Shown here one piece after another: positions 24,071-33,839 of a stretch of 64,000 nt of DNA. Positions within the stretch are counted from its first letter, which is position 1; every line of letters begins with the position of its first letter. A program made the position numbers and the translations under genes. Origin of the DNA: Miscanthus floridulus (lineage: Eukaryota > Streptophyta > Magnoliopsida > Poales > Poaceae); contig NC_089584.1 in the NCBI RefSeq assembly GCF_019320115.1, positions 76,632,791-76,696,790 on the forward strand. Direction: 5' to 3'. The notes beneath the pieces are model-generated. The model saw nothing but the letters and a program-made list of their open reading frames with translations, searched no databases and was not told the DNA's origin.

Positions 24071-24740
24071 GGGGGTGTTTTGTTTTTTATCTTAAACTTT
24101 AGTCGTTGTCCCATCGAATGTTTAGACACATACTATGAAGTATTAAATATAGATTAATTACGAAACTAATTGTACAGTTTGTGATTAAGGGCTTGTTTGG
24201 CAAGGCTCTGGCTCCTCTGAAAATCGCTCCGGCTCTGGCTCCTCTGAAGGAGCATCTCCTCTGGAGGAGCTGAAATCGTTCTGGAAAACGTTTGGCAAAA
24301 TAGATCATTCGCACTAGACGACGTGAACCCACAGCAAGGAGCTGCACGAAGCTCGTTTTTTAGGCTTCTCCTATGCAAGCAAAAAATGGCTCCGGCTCTT
24401 GACCGGCTCCCCATGCGAAGCCCTTTTCAAAACAGGCGTTAGGCACAGCTCCTACAGGAGCCGGAGCTGAAGCCCCTGCAGGAGCCGGAGCTGAAGCCCC
24501 TGCAGGAGCCCTGCCAAAGAGGCTCTAATTTGCTAGACGAATCTTTTAAGCTTAATTAGTCCATAATTTGGCAATGTGGTGCTACAGTAAACATGTGCTA
24601 ATGACAGGTTAATTAGGCTTAATAAATTCGTCTCGTGGCCGACGGATTCTGTAATTTGTTTTTTATTAGTATTCAAACACCTCATACGACATCCTCGTAT
24701 GACACTTCATAAATTTTAGTCACCGGATCCAAACACCCCT
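24071..24740. mobile_element. Tourist-like MITE carrying a second nested MITE
   Basis: The ends GGGGGTGTTTTG (24071) and CCAAACACCCCT (24740) are inverted repeats flanked by a direct TTA duplication (24068-24070 and 24741-24743), the PIF/Harbinger target preference. Subterminal sequence is also palindromic (gattaattacgaaactaatt ... aattagtccataatttggca; acgaatcttttaagcttaat ... attaggcttaataaattcgt). The central 24189-24524 is a separate insertion. Confidence 0.75.
24189..24524. mobile_element. hAT-like MITE nested in the Tourist-like MITE
   Basis: Inverted ends GGCTTGTTTGGCAAGGCTC and agCCCTGCCAAAGAGGCTC enclose a block rich in ggctcctctg, ggagccggagctgaagcccc (duplicated at about 24468-24507) and related words. 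A related MITE with the same kind of end lies at 25389-25707. Exact ends and target duplication are uncertain. Confidence 0.6.
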
Positions 24741-24798
24741 TTACTCAGACTATTGATTCGTCCCCGCGTCAAAGTGGCATCGTGCCTTCACGCGGAGG

Positions 24799-25310
24799 TA
24801 AGGCTGGACGAAAAACTCAAAGCTCGTTAGCTCGCTCGGCTCGTGGCTGGCCTGGCTCGGCTCGTATCATAACGAGCCGAGCCGAGCCAAGATTTTAGCT
24901 CGTTAGCTATAACGAGCTAACTCGAGCCAGCTCGTGAGCTGTTCGCGAGCTAAACGAGCCAAGCTATAGGGGAAAAAAGTATCAAAACTTATATTAGTTT
25001 TTGTATTACTTTATATCTTGCACTTTATAATTGACTGGTAACTGGTTTAGACCCTATAAATTGACTGGTAACTGGTCTAGATACATTTCTTTTATATTAT
25101 TATTATTCTCAAACTTTAGATAAATGTAAATATTATATTTTGTGTATTTTTTATACCTGGCTCGCGAACTTAACGAGCCAACTCAAACTTTTAATGAGTC
25201 GAGCCGAGCTGGCTTTCTAGCTCGTTAGCATAACGAGCCGAACCGAGCTAGCTCGTTATCTTAACGAGCTAGAACGGAGCCGAGCCGAGCCAGCTCGTTA
25301 TCCAGACTTA
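24799..25310. mobile_element. 512-bp fold-back element built from AACGAGC/GCTCGTT words
   Basis: The ends TAAGGCTGGACGA and TAACGAGCTGG...-type repeats pair across the element (TAAGGCTGGAC versus TAAGTCTGGAT). Both arms consist of gctcgttagctcg, ctcggctcg, cgagccgagcc units. Flanking 8-mers cgcggagg (24791-24798) and cggggagg (25311-25318) differ at one base and are a likely target duplication, which points to hAT-type insertion. The AT-rich centre (about 24970-25150) contains a 25-base near-tandem duplicate around ttgactggtaactggtytag. Confidence 0.7.
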
Positions 25311-25388
25311 CGGGGAGGCTTCACCAGCAAGCAGCCAGAGAGGGACATGCACGTACCATCAATACGGAGTCAGACTCAAGCCATTAAG

Positions 25389-25707
25389 GTCTCGTTTGGC
25401 AGGGCTTCTCCACCGGCTTCAGGAGCCGTTTGGAGCCGTTTTCCACCAAACAGGGGTAAAGTAAAATAGCTTCACTTGTGAAGCCCCTAAAAACATGCTC
25501 TCACAGTGATTTAGGGTGGGATGGAGCCAAAAAAAGTGGCTTCTCCTGGCTGCCTCCTCCAGACCCCTAAAAACATGCTCTCACAGGGAAGCCATTTTGC
25601 CAAACGATTTACCAAAACCGCTTCAGCTCCACCGGTAGAAACTGTTCGTGGAGCTGAAGCCAAAATAAATAGCTTCACTAGTGAAGTCAAACTCTGCCAA
25701 ACGAGGC
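25389..25707. mobile_element. MITE with GTCTCGTTTGGCAGGGCTTC ends
   Basis: The inverted ends are GTCTCGTTTGGCAGGGCTT (left) and ACTCTGCCAAACGAGGC (right). The interior holds cttcaggagccgtttggagccg, two copies of ccctaaaaacatgctctcac (near 25484 and 25565), and ctggtagaaactgttcgtggagctgaagcc-like sequence. It has no coding capacity. Confidence 0.7.
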
Positions 25708-25896
25708 ATAAATATTCCGATAAAGACATACATGTCATCGAGGCTTCAGCCACGATGACCATCGGCCTGCCTTTCATGCTGACGTCCACTCAAAAAAGGG
25801 CCAATAAAGGTCATGTTGATCGACCACGTCGAGGATGATACGCAAAGCATGCACAGGCTGATCAATATGCCCAACTGCGCCTTGGACAAGCTAATC

Positions 25897-26014
25897 AGCC
25901 TGTTCAGTTGCTCGTATACGATCGTAGATTATAAGCTAAAATAGTATTTTTCTCTCACACCAAATCAATCAGTAGTAAATAATTTATGATTGTTTACGAT
26001 GAAACGAACAAGCT
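25897..26014. mobile_element. Small MITE (118 bp)
   Basis: The ends AGCCTGTTCAGTTG and the reverse complement of GAAACGAACAAGCT match over about 11 of 14 bases. The interior has gattataagctaaaatagta and tttttctctcacaccaaatc, words common to a widespread grass MITE. Confidence 0.6.
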
Positions 26015-27290
26015 GAATATCCCCCGCCGACATTTGACGGCTCTCAGCGTCGCTCAGTTTACACCGTACCATCGACTTGACGTCCTCACGCTACAGCCAG
26101 CGTCATCAACTCAGGCACGACCAGCTGGTTTCCCGAGCCGGTTTCTGAATCCATTGACAACTGAGGTTGACAACTGTGGCTCAAACACCTGCTCAAAGCA
26201 GCACAGCGCGAAGGCACGTGTACGGCAACATGCTAAGGCTCATTTTCAGATCCACGCAAGCCGCACATATTCATCACCTCATCCAACATACAAAAGATGA
26301 CGAGAAACTAGCGAGTTATTGGGAGATTTAAATCGTACATACGTACACGCTCTTACTACAGGCGTACATGTATATGCTCATCCATCTACTCGGAGGCTCA
26401 GTCATTATCACGGCCTACTCAGCTTCACTCCAACTACATTCGGGGGCTCGGATTCAAGGATAGAAGACCATATTTACAAGCATTCAACCACTCGGCAATA
26501 GGTAGTTACTAATCATTGTCTTCGGAAAGTTACTCGGCTACACCCTTGTGGATGTCTACAAGATCCTATAGTCGACTCCGAGTAGGTGATCTTATGGATT
26601 TTCAGGTGTACAAGCTCTGCAGAATTGATCGATCTATACGTATAGCCGTGTCCGCGGATATGGACATTCCTATAACTTACGCTTCCCTTGATTAGAAAGT
26701 GGAGTCCTTTCTTCTCTCCCCCTGAGTTTGGTGTTGGATTCCGGTGTTGGCCGATGAGGCAAGGCACGAGAGGGAGTCGTCCTTGTCGCCTAGAGAGTGT
26801 GAGAGGGGTGAGATGTGTATAATGGGATAGGTGAACGTGTGGATGAGATGGGTTAAAACTTGATATATTATTAAAACTTGACTTACTCGCATAGAAAACT
26901 ACTAGCCACAAATAGGTCTTTTGCTCTACCCTTGCATTCCACTTCCATAAAGCAAACACAAAGCATATGGTGGGAGCCAGTGGCTAGTACAAATCAGTAC
27001 TGATAACTGTTTGGCAGGTTCTGAGTTTGAGTACGACTTTTAGGGAGATTGTTGGGAGGATTAGAGGTCTTGTTCTACGCTCGAGTTTGGTTCGTGAAGA
27101 TGGAGTCGACGCCCGCTGCCGTTCTACTTGATGTTTTTCTAGTTGATGCATGCTCTGAGTGATTCCGCCAAGTGGCGATGTAATAATGAGTAAACCTTGC
27201 TATTTGTACTCTCTTGAGACAGGTATTCGATGTATGACTGTAATATCGACTGTTATTTGATAATGTGATGGAATAATCTTCTGGGACTAT
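26015..27290 (+). other. Gypsy LTR-like non-coding DNA
   Basis: No coding region is seen. Bases about 26560-27290 read like the 3' part of a long Tekay/Del-type LTR (gccgtgtccgcggatatgga, gttggccgatgaggcaaggc, gagccagtggctagtacaaa, tgatggaataatcttctggg), but no terminal CA plus primer site or target duplication can be defined. The family is inferred from style only. Confidence 0.35.
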
Positions 27291-27511
27291 CACATTATAC
27301 TTTGAATATGTGGATTTCCCTTCGTGGAAATCGGGATCGTTTCAACAGGGTGCGTGAGATCCTGAATATTCGCTCGGAGACAAGGAGTGAGAAGTATCTG
27401 GGCTTACCAGTGTCAGTTGGAAAATCAATAACCAGCATATTTGCTCATTTGAAAGAGAGAATTTGGCAACAAATCCAAGGGTGGAAGGAAAAGTTGCTCA
27501 CAAAAGCAGGT

Positions 27512-27606
27512 TAAACAAATACTGTTCATTAACCAGCCGCTACAGTGTTTCTGCTCTCACAAAACCAGCCAGTTTCAGCCAAGATTCAGACCAGCGAACG
27601 GGGCCA
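27512..27606. mobile_element. MITE fragment interrupting the LINE
   Basis: Between the LINE codons for LLTKAG and MINSVAQ lies a ~95-base insert ending cagaccagcgaacggggcc, the reverse complement of the GGCCCCGTTCGCTGGTCTG end seen in the MITE at 9857-9995. It contains gtttctgctctcacaaaacc and cagccagtttcagccaagat. The opposite end lacks a matching inverted repeat, so it is truncated or diverged. Confidence 0.65.
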
Positions 27607-28217
27607 TAATGATTAATTCCGTCGCGCAATCAATCGCAGTCTTTGCTATGGGTTGTTTCGATATAACAAAGGAGATTTGTAATCAAATAAGTGCAATGAT
27701 ACCCAAGTACTGGTGGAGTAATCAAGACAAGGAGAAGTGTATGCATTGGGTGAGTTGGGAAAAATTAGTTGCATCAAAATCAGATGGAGGCTTGGGATTT
27801 AGGGATCTCTATTCTTTTAACATGGCGATGCTCGCTAAACAAGGGTGGAGATTGATTCAAAACCAAGAGTCCCTCTGCGCAAGGATTTTAAAGGCCAAAT
27901 ACTATCCAAACACAGATTTTTTACAAGCCAAAGTTCGAGATGGATGCTCTTACACATGGCGTAGTATTATGCAAGGGCAAGAAGTTTTGAAGGCGGTGAT
28001 CTGGAGGGTGGGCAATGGCCGGCAAATCTCCATATGGTCAGACCCATGGCTTCCACGTGATGTGACGCGAAGGCCAATTACACCAAGGAGGGGAAATATT
28101 CTGCACCGTGTGGATGAGCTGATTGATCCAGTGACTGAAAGTTGGGACGCCCAGCTTCTTGCACAAACATTTTGGGAAGAGGACGTCCAAGTAATCAGAT
28201 CACTGCCTGTGCACACG

Positions 28218-28233
28218 GAGATGGATGATGTAG
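28218..28233 (+). repeat. Left copy of a 16-bp target-site duplication
   Basis: GAGATGGATGATGTAG is followed by ten T residues. The identical 16-mer recurs at 33824-33839, exactly where the LINE coding sequence resumes. A duplication of this length next to a homopolymer is typical of L1-mediated target-primed insertion. Confidence 0.9.
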
Positions 28234-29800
28234 TTTTTTTTTCCTAGAACACGACTTCACGCGTATTTCATTAGGGAGAGGTGCCGAAAGAATGACAAAC
28301 ACAACGCAACTATGGAAAAGCCCCCATAGTGTAGGTTACAAACCACAAAGAGAGTGGTTAGGAACCTAGACGATAACATAACATAAAGAAAGGCGAAAGG
28401 GAGAGGCCCTCCACCATGAACCTAAACAACTGAACCTGTATAGGAAAATACATCAACGCAAAGCTGCCAGCAAAAGAGATGGAGCCGCGGTGGCCAAGCA
28501 TCCACCAGAAAGCGATGAGACTCCGACGGCAAAGTATCTGCCTAGGCAACATGACAGCAAAGCATCCGTCCGAGAAGAAGGGGTGCCAACATGCCCTCAG
28601 CTGGCCGGCATGAGGGGGGCACACCCGAAGTGACATGGCGGCAAAGTATCCACCCAAACAACAACGACGGCAAAGCATCCGTCAAAGAGCAGCGACAGCG
28701 GTGAAGTATCCACTGCGAAGAACCAAACGACGGAGGCAGCATCAATTAAGCTGGACAGAACAATGTGAAGACTGAGCTTGAAGTGCACACAGGCACAGCA
28801 CAGGAACGAGCGACTTCGGTGAGAGCAACAGGAGATGGCTTGCAAAAGTGCTACAACAATGCCTTTAGGAAGGACCTTGACATCCGCAGATGCCAACATC
28901 GCTGATAGAAGCACACGAGTAGGTCTTTCGACCCAGCCTGCCCAAATGAATAGGATCTTCGATGACCCTTCAAGAAGGTAGATGGCACGACTGCACCACC
29001 GCCGCCGACCTAGGGAACCCGGGTAGGGTTTTCACCCAGTGTACGTTCACCGGAGTAGGCCATCCGTGACACCCTTAGCAGTAGCAGCACCAACAGCAAA
29101 CCCGCCTGCCAGATTTGACCACCGCGTGCTAGTGGCCTGACCTCCGGGAACCGACAGGAAAGCATGGGCCGGCTGGGGATGTCACGGAAGACGCCGGCCG
29201 GCTGGCAGTCACCACCAAGCCCGCCACCACGGGCCTCCCGATGCGCCGGCACACGCACCACAGCAAGTGCGCCAGCGAAGGCGTCGAGTGCGGCCCCTCG
29301 ACCGGCGCAAGGGCTGGTCGGCCACAATGGTGTTCTAGGGAGACGGATCCTCGATGCCAAGCAGAGAAGGGAAGCCGCCCCGTCCGCCACGGGTAGGGCA
29401 AAGCCAGCCGTCGCTCAGACCGCTAGCCACCGCCACCCCCGGCCCCGGCTGCTTGCCATCCAGTCCTGCGTGAAGCCAACCGTAGCCGCCTGGACAGGTC
29501 ACAAATCTGGTGATGGGGAAGGCAGATCCGGCCCCCTAGGACCCAGAACCGGCTCACCGGCCGTCGACTCGTTAGAGAAGCCAAAGGTAGAGGTATGGTG
29601 GTGGAGGGGTGGGAGGGAGGGGATGGGGAGGGAGAGAGCCCAACCACCGCAGTCCTCACCGTCCGCCGGCCACCGGCATCGAGCTTTGGCGGCGGTCGGG
29701 CCGGCAAAGCGCGAAGGCGGGGACCTGTGATGGTGCTAGGGAGGACGCCGCCTGAGTCGCCCCCGAGGGAGAGCGACGCGGGGGCCGGTTGACTCTGAGG
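28234..29800 (-). mobile_element. Non-autonomous LINE-type retroposon (minus strand)
   Basis: Read on the minus strand, the element ends in taatgaaatacgcgtgaag, cgtgttctagg and A10 (the T-run after 28233), then the target duplication: a LINE/SINE-like 3' end. Its 5' half is strongly GC-rich (28980-29800) and its 3' half moderately AT-rich with recurrent ggatgctttgccgtc / ggatactttgccgcc words (about 28490-28720). Open frames here are proline/arginine-rich with no recognisable RT or endonuclease domain. It needs another element's enzymes for movement. Its 5' end is separated from the right target duplication by the MULE. Confidence 0.65.
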
Positions 29801-30107
29801 GGGGAGCAAATGGGAATTTTGCCCTTATGGGGAGTGGGCTTCACTAGAATACCATTAAGTTTGTGGGCTTCGCCAGAATGCCCTTATGAAAGGTGTGTTT
29901 CACGCTATTTTGCCATTTCGTATTTTTTCAACTTTGTACATTTCTGACCCCATCTTTTTGACTAGGCATGACCGTTTTACCCTTGTCTCCTTCTACCTTA
30001 TCCTCTTTCTCTGCTTCTCACGGTCACGGCAATTTCTCCTTTCTCTCCCGTTCTCTCTCTGTCTCGACCGGTGTTCGGGCAGGAGCCCAACGCCGGCCGT
30101 CGCCAGC
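29801..30107 (+). repeat. Left terminal inverted repeat of the MULE
   Basis: It pairs with 33505-33812. Agreement is high over the outer ~200 bases. The right copy carries extra sequence near ccggtcgagagg / gaccatgagaaattgcc. Confidence 0.85.
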
Positions 30108-30689
30108 CATCCGTGCCAGGCCACGCGTCACCAGGCGCGCCGCCCTCCCTGCATCCCGCCGCTCCCTGCGCATCGCCCCAGACCAACCCTGCAACTATCT
30201 TCTCGCGCCGTCGGCCAGCGGTCAGGCCGGGTTGTCCCCAGGCAAAGGCTCCCACAGTCCAAGACGTGTGCCTGCCTCCGAAGCCTCAACTGTGGCAACA
30301 TCCTCCCCCCAGAACTAAGGTGAGGCTTCAAGGCGCCCATATTCAGGATTGATTTGTGGATTCAATGGGTATAGTGTTAACTTAGGGTTTTACAAGAGTA
30401 AGAAATAGTGATTCTCTTATGTGCTTGTGCTATGGATTGCAATCGGAGTGATGTAGTTACTGGGTATGTATCATAATTTACTCTTTGTTGTACAAATATA
30501 TCTTACTATGACTAGTTGTATGGCATGTGTGTAGTGTTATAACTCTATAATGGGTGTGTGTTTTAGGCTCGATGCGGAACCTAAGCTTAGTTTAGTGCCT
30601 GTAGATGGTGGCATTCTAGAACAGCCATAGGGACATGTCGTTAATTGGGATGAATTACTGAATTGAGGAAAGGCAAGATGATGAAGGGG

Positions 30690-32855
30690 AAGGAAGGTTA
30701 GAAATTTTTGATGAGGATGAGCTTGTATCATTTGCTGGGCCTGAGAACCAAGGATGATCATGGCTACGGTGCTGCTTATGCTACTTCAAATGATGATCAG
30801 GCTACCGCAAACAATGGTAGTACAATCCCTGATGTTGACACTAGAGGTGCAGCTATCCCTGTTGATGATGCAATACTGGAGGAGAGGGTGATGGTGAATG
30901 ACCCTAACAAACCATGCATGGGTATTGGCACTGTGTATCCCAACATGGTTGAGTTTAGATTGGTTGTGAGGCAGTTTGCCATTAATGAAGAGTTTGCACT
31001 ACACACTGTGAAAACAGACACAGAGAGGTTTATTGGGAAGTGCATGGCACCAGATTGCCCTTGGCATATTAATGGTCGAAAACAATGTCATTCAAAAACT
31101 GGTTATGGTATACATAAATTTTTTTGTTATATAAATATGACTTCTTTTTTTGAGTTATGGCAATGTTCTAATTTTTGTAATAATGTAGGTTACAGCTCTG
31201 ATTGCTCAACATAATTATTCATCTAGTGCGAGGAGACTTACTACTACACCCACTGCTACCTAGGTTGCTTCAAGGGGTATCAAGCACCTCAGGAAGGACC
31301 CAAATATGGGCCCAAAAGAATTGAAGAAGCAGCTTGCAAGACGACCACAAATGTGAAATTCACTATGACACCGTTTGTAAGGGGAGACAGATTGCAATGA
31401 AAGAGTTGTTTGGCAGCTGGGAGGAAAGCTTCCAAATGCTCTATAATTGGAGGGCAGAAGTTCTAAAGCACTCACCAAACAGTGCCATTGACATTGACAT
31501 CAAGATGGTTGATGGCAAGGTACACTTTCACAGGTTCTTTTGTGCTTTGAGTCCTTGTATTGAGGGTTTTCTAGAGGAATGCAGGCCTTACCTTAGTATA
31601 GACTCCACTGCGTTGAATGGTAGATGGTGTGGACACTTAGCAGCAGCCACTGCTCTAGATGGACATAATTCGATGTACCCTGTTGCATTTGGCTTCATAG
31701 ATGGTGAGACAACAGAAAATTGGGAATGGTTTATGACTCAGTTGCATAAGGCCATAGGAGACCTACCTGTTCGTGCTATTTGCACTGATGCATGCAAAGG
31801 TCTAGAGAAAGCTGTTAAAAATGTGTTCCCTCATGCTGAACATAGAGGGTGTTTTAGGCATCTTATGCAAAATTTCATTAAGAAGTTTGGGGGTGATGTT
31901 TTTTCGAAGATGTATCCTGCAGCTCGAGCATATAGAGTTGAAGTATTCCAATATTTCTTCAAATTTGTTAGAGAGGCTAGCGATCAAGTGATGGAATGGC
32001 TTGACAATCATCATAAATTGTTGTGGGTGAGAAGTACATTTAACCCTGAAATCAAGTGTGATTATATAACCAACAACTTTGCTGAATGTTTTAATAATTG
32101 GATCAAGGACTAGAAGGACCTTCCTATAGTTGAGCTTGCTAATAAAATTAGGGATATGCTAATGGTATTGTGGAGGAAGAGAAGGCAGATTGGACAAAAG
32201 CTTAATGGGAGAATTTTACGTACAGTCATACGTCAGCTGAAAATGAGAAACAGAGGCTTGGGTCACTTGATAGTTATCACCTCTGATAGTATTGCTGCAG
32301 AGATATGGGAAATTAATAGCATCCATAGCAGGCATGTAGTGGTTATCTCCATGAGTGCACATGCCTTGAGTGGCAACACACTGGTAAGTCATGTCAGCAT
32401 GCTTTAGCTTTGATTACAGCCCAACAAACTGTGGATGTGGATCTTGAAGAATTTGTCCATGAATACTATTCAGTGGAAAAATTCAAGGAATGCCTATAAG
32501 AGATTAATAGAGACACTCCTAGATAAAACCAGTGGCCACATGTGCCACTTCCATTTACAGTTGGGGCACCATTGGACAAAAAGGGTGCTGGGAGGTATAG
32601 GAAGCTGCGGATAAAAGGATGTCTTGAAGGAGGAAGTGGTGGCAAAGGGAAAAAAGGCTACCAATGAGGTTGATAAAGCTGCTGAAGAGGAGGCTATGCA
32701 AGCTGCTAAACCTAAAAGGCAATTGGTAAGAGGGAAAAGAATATGCAAGGGGTGTGGAGAATTGGGTCATAGAGAAACAAGCTACAAGTGTCACCTAAAC
32801 TGGGACAAAGAAAAGGTATTGATTTCTTTAGTTTCTGTAACTTACATCTACTAAA
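30690..32855 (+). pseudogene. MuDR-like transposase (MURA type), near-complete but broken
   Basis: The order is as in MuDR transposases. An N-terminal region at about 30880-31110 contains MGIGTVYPNMVEFRLVVRQF, then CMAPDCPWHINGRK with its Cys/His pattern (DNA-binding domain). A likely intron follows at about 31102-31188. The catalytic DDE domain in 31334-32113 has LSIDSTALNG (first Asp), AICTDACKGLEKAV (second Asp) and HRGCFRHLMQNF. A SWIM-type zinc finger near 32346-32400 reads ECTCLEWQHTGKSCQHAL, with a frameshift relative to the published-style frame. A CCHC-like CKGCGELGHRETSYKC lies at 32743-32790. Breaks include a frameshift near 31335 and a TAG at 32111-32113 where the family has Trp (NWIKD-W-KDLP). 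It mobilises elements with matching ends; this copy cannot be translated whole. Confidence 0.85.
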
Positions 32856-33504
32856 TGGGACAAACAAGCTACAAGTGCCTAAATTGTTCTAACTTGCATG
32901 AAAAGGAAGCCTAGGACAAATACAACCAAGTATGGGAAGAATGGTAACAAGAAAACTAAAAAAGCTGCTGAAAATACCAATGTTTTCAGGTCGTTCGATT
33001 AATCGTGATTAGTCATCCTAGTCGGTCCCTGGTGTTCGATTAGGAGGACCGACTCGATTAGCTCGACTAGAAAGTTGGTTGTCCGATTAGTCGATGACTA
33101 ATCACGATTAGTCGTCCGACTAGGACAGGGACTGACCAGTTTGGTTACTCTATTTTTTGGTCTATTTAACTGGGCGGACATGTGGGACTATTGAATGTCA
33201 GTGTCTGTGACTTTGTGTTGAACACTTTAGCTTATCTGTACTGAACTAATTTGGTTATGTAATATGCTGGCTGTGTGGCTACTATGGTCTGTCGAGGTTA
33301 CCTTCATCGGGCTTCCAGTCCAGTTCCTGGCCTGGCGCGGACGCGGTGGGGCTGCGACCGTGGCCTAGCGTGGAAAGCGTCGGGGCGGCGACCGCTGGCG
33401 TGGCGCTGGATGCGGCGGCGGCCTACCGTGGACAGGTCGGGGCGAGGACAGCGGTAGTGGTGCGGACGGTCGACGGCGACCTAGCGCGGACAGGCGGCGG
33501 TGGC
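32856..33504. other. MULE 3' internal region
   Basis: It contains a short palindromic stretch at about 32990-33125 made of gattaatcgtgattagtc, gtccgattagtcgatgac and taatcacgattagtcgtcc: a local inverted repeat of cgattAATCGTGATTAGTC type. The remainder is GC-rich and leads into the right inverted repeat. No coding domain is seen. Confidence 0.5.
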
Positions 33505-33812
33505 CGGCTTCGGGCTCCCGCCCGAACACCGGTCCAGACGGAGAGAGAATGGGAGAGAAAGGAGAAATTGCCGTGACCATGAGAAATTGCCATGTGGCCG
33601 GTCGAGAGGATAAGGTAGAAGGAGACAGGGGTAAAACGGTCACGCCTGGTCAAAAAGATGGGGTCAGAAATTTACAAAGTTGAAAAAAACACGAAATGAC
33701 AAAATAGCGTGAAACACATCTTTCATAAGGGCATTCTGGCGAAGCCTACAAACTTAATGGCATTCTAGACGAAGCCCACTTCCTATAAGAGAAAAATTCC
33801 TATTTTCTCCCC
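33505..33812 (-). repeat. Right terminal inverted repeat of the MULE
   Basis: Reverse complement of the left repeat at 29801-30107. Eleven bases (gggtaggaatc) separate its outer end from the right copy of the 16-bp target duplication. Confidence 0.85.
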
Positions 33813-33823
33813 GGGTAGGAATC

Positions 33824-33839
33824 GAGATGGATGATGTAG
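33824..33839 (+). repeat. Right copy of the 16-bp target-site duplication
   Basis: Identical to 28218-28233. LINE ORF2 resumes across it in the same context (EMDDVV then GWHYDSKGHFSVKSAYK). Confidence 0.9.

Larger units (their letters stand above)
27302..28233 (+). pseudogene. L1-type LINE ORF2 fragment: C-terminal reverse transcriptase part
   Basis: MNMWISLRGNRDRFNRVREI leads into SEKYLGLPVSVGKS, HLKERIWQQIQGWKEKLLTK and AG at 27514. A ~95-bp MITE interrupts there, then the protein continues MINSVAQSIAVFAMGCFD, IPKYWWSNQDKEKCMHWVSW, DGGLGFRDLYSFNMAMLAKQ, GWRL, ILKAKYYPNTDF, TWRSIMQGQEVL and IWSDPWLPRD. This is the standard post-catalytic RT/thumb region of plant LINE ORF2. The catalytic YADD part is absent, so the copy is 5'-truncated. 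The frame is cut at 28233 by the compound insertion and resumes after 33839. Confidence 0.9.
29801..33812 (+). mobile_element. MuDR-type Mutator-like element with long terminal inverted repeats
   Basis: The left end GGGGAGCAAATGGGAATTTT (29801) and the right end, whose reverse complement starts GGGGAGAAAATAGGAATTTT (33812), begin imperfect inverted repeats of about 300 bases. They share agtgggcttc, cattaagtttgt, ggcttcgccagaatgccctt, gtgtttcacgctattttg, accccatctttttgac, accgttttaccc and gaccggtgttcgggc. Inside lies a plus-strand MuDR-like transposase. The flanks actctgagg and gggtaggaa do not form the 9-bp duplication expected of an independent MULE insertion. Confidence 0.85.

Noticed and set aside
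29010..29809. 126- to 188-codon proline/arginine-rich frames on both strands
   Set aside because: They overlap on opposite strands in a GC-rich retroposon body, with no RT, endonuclease or other motif.
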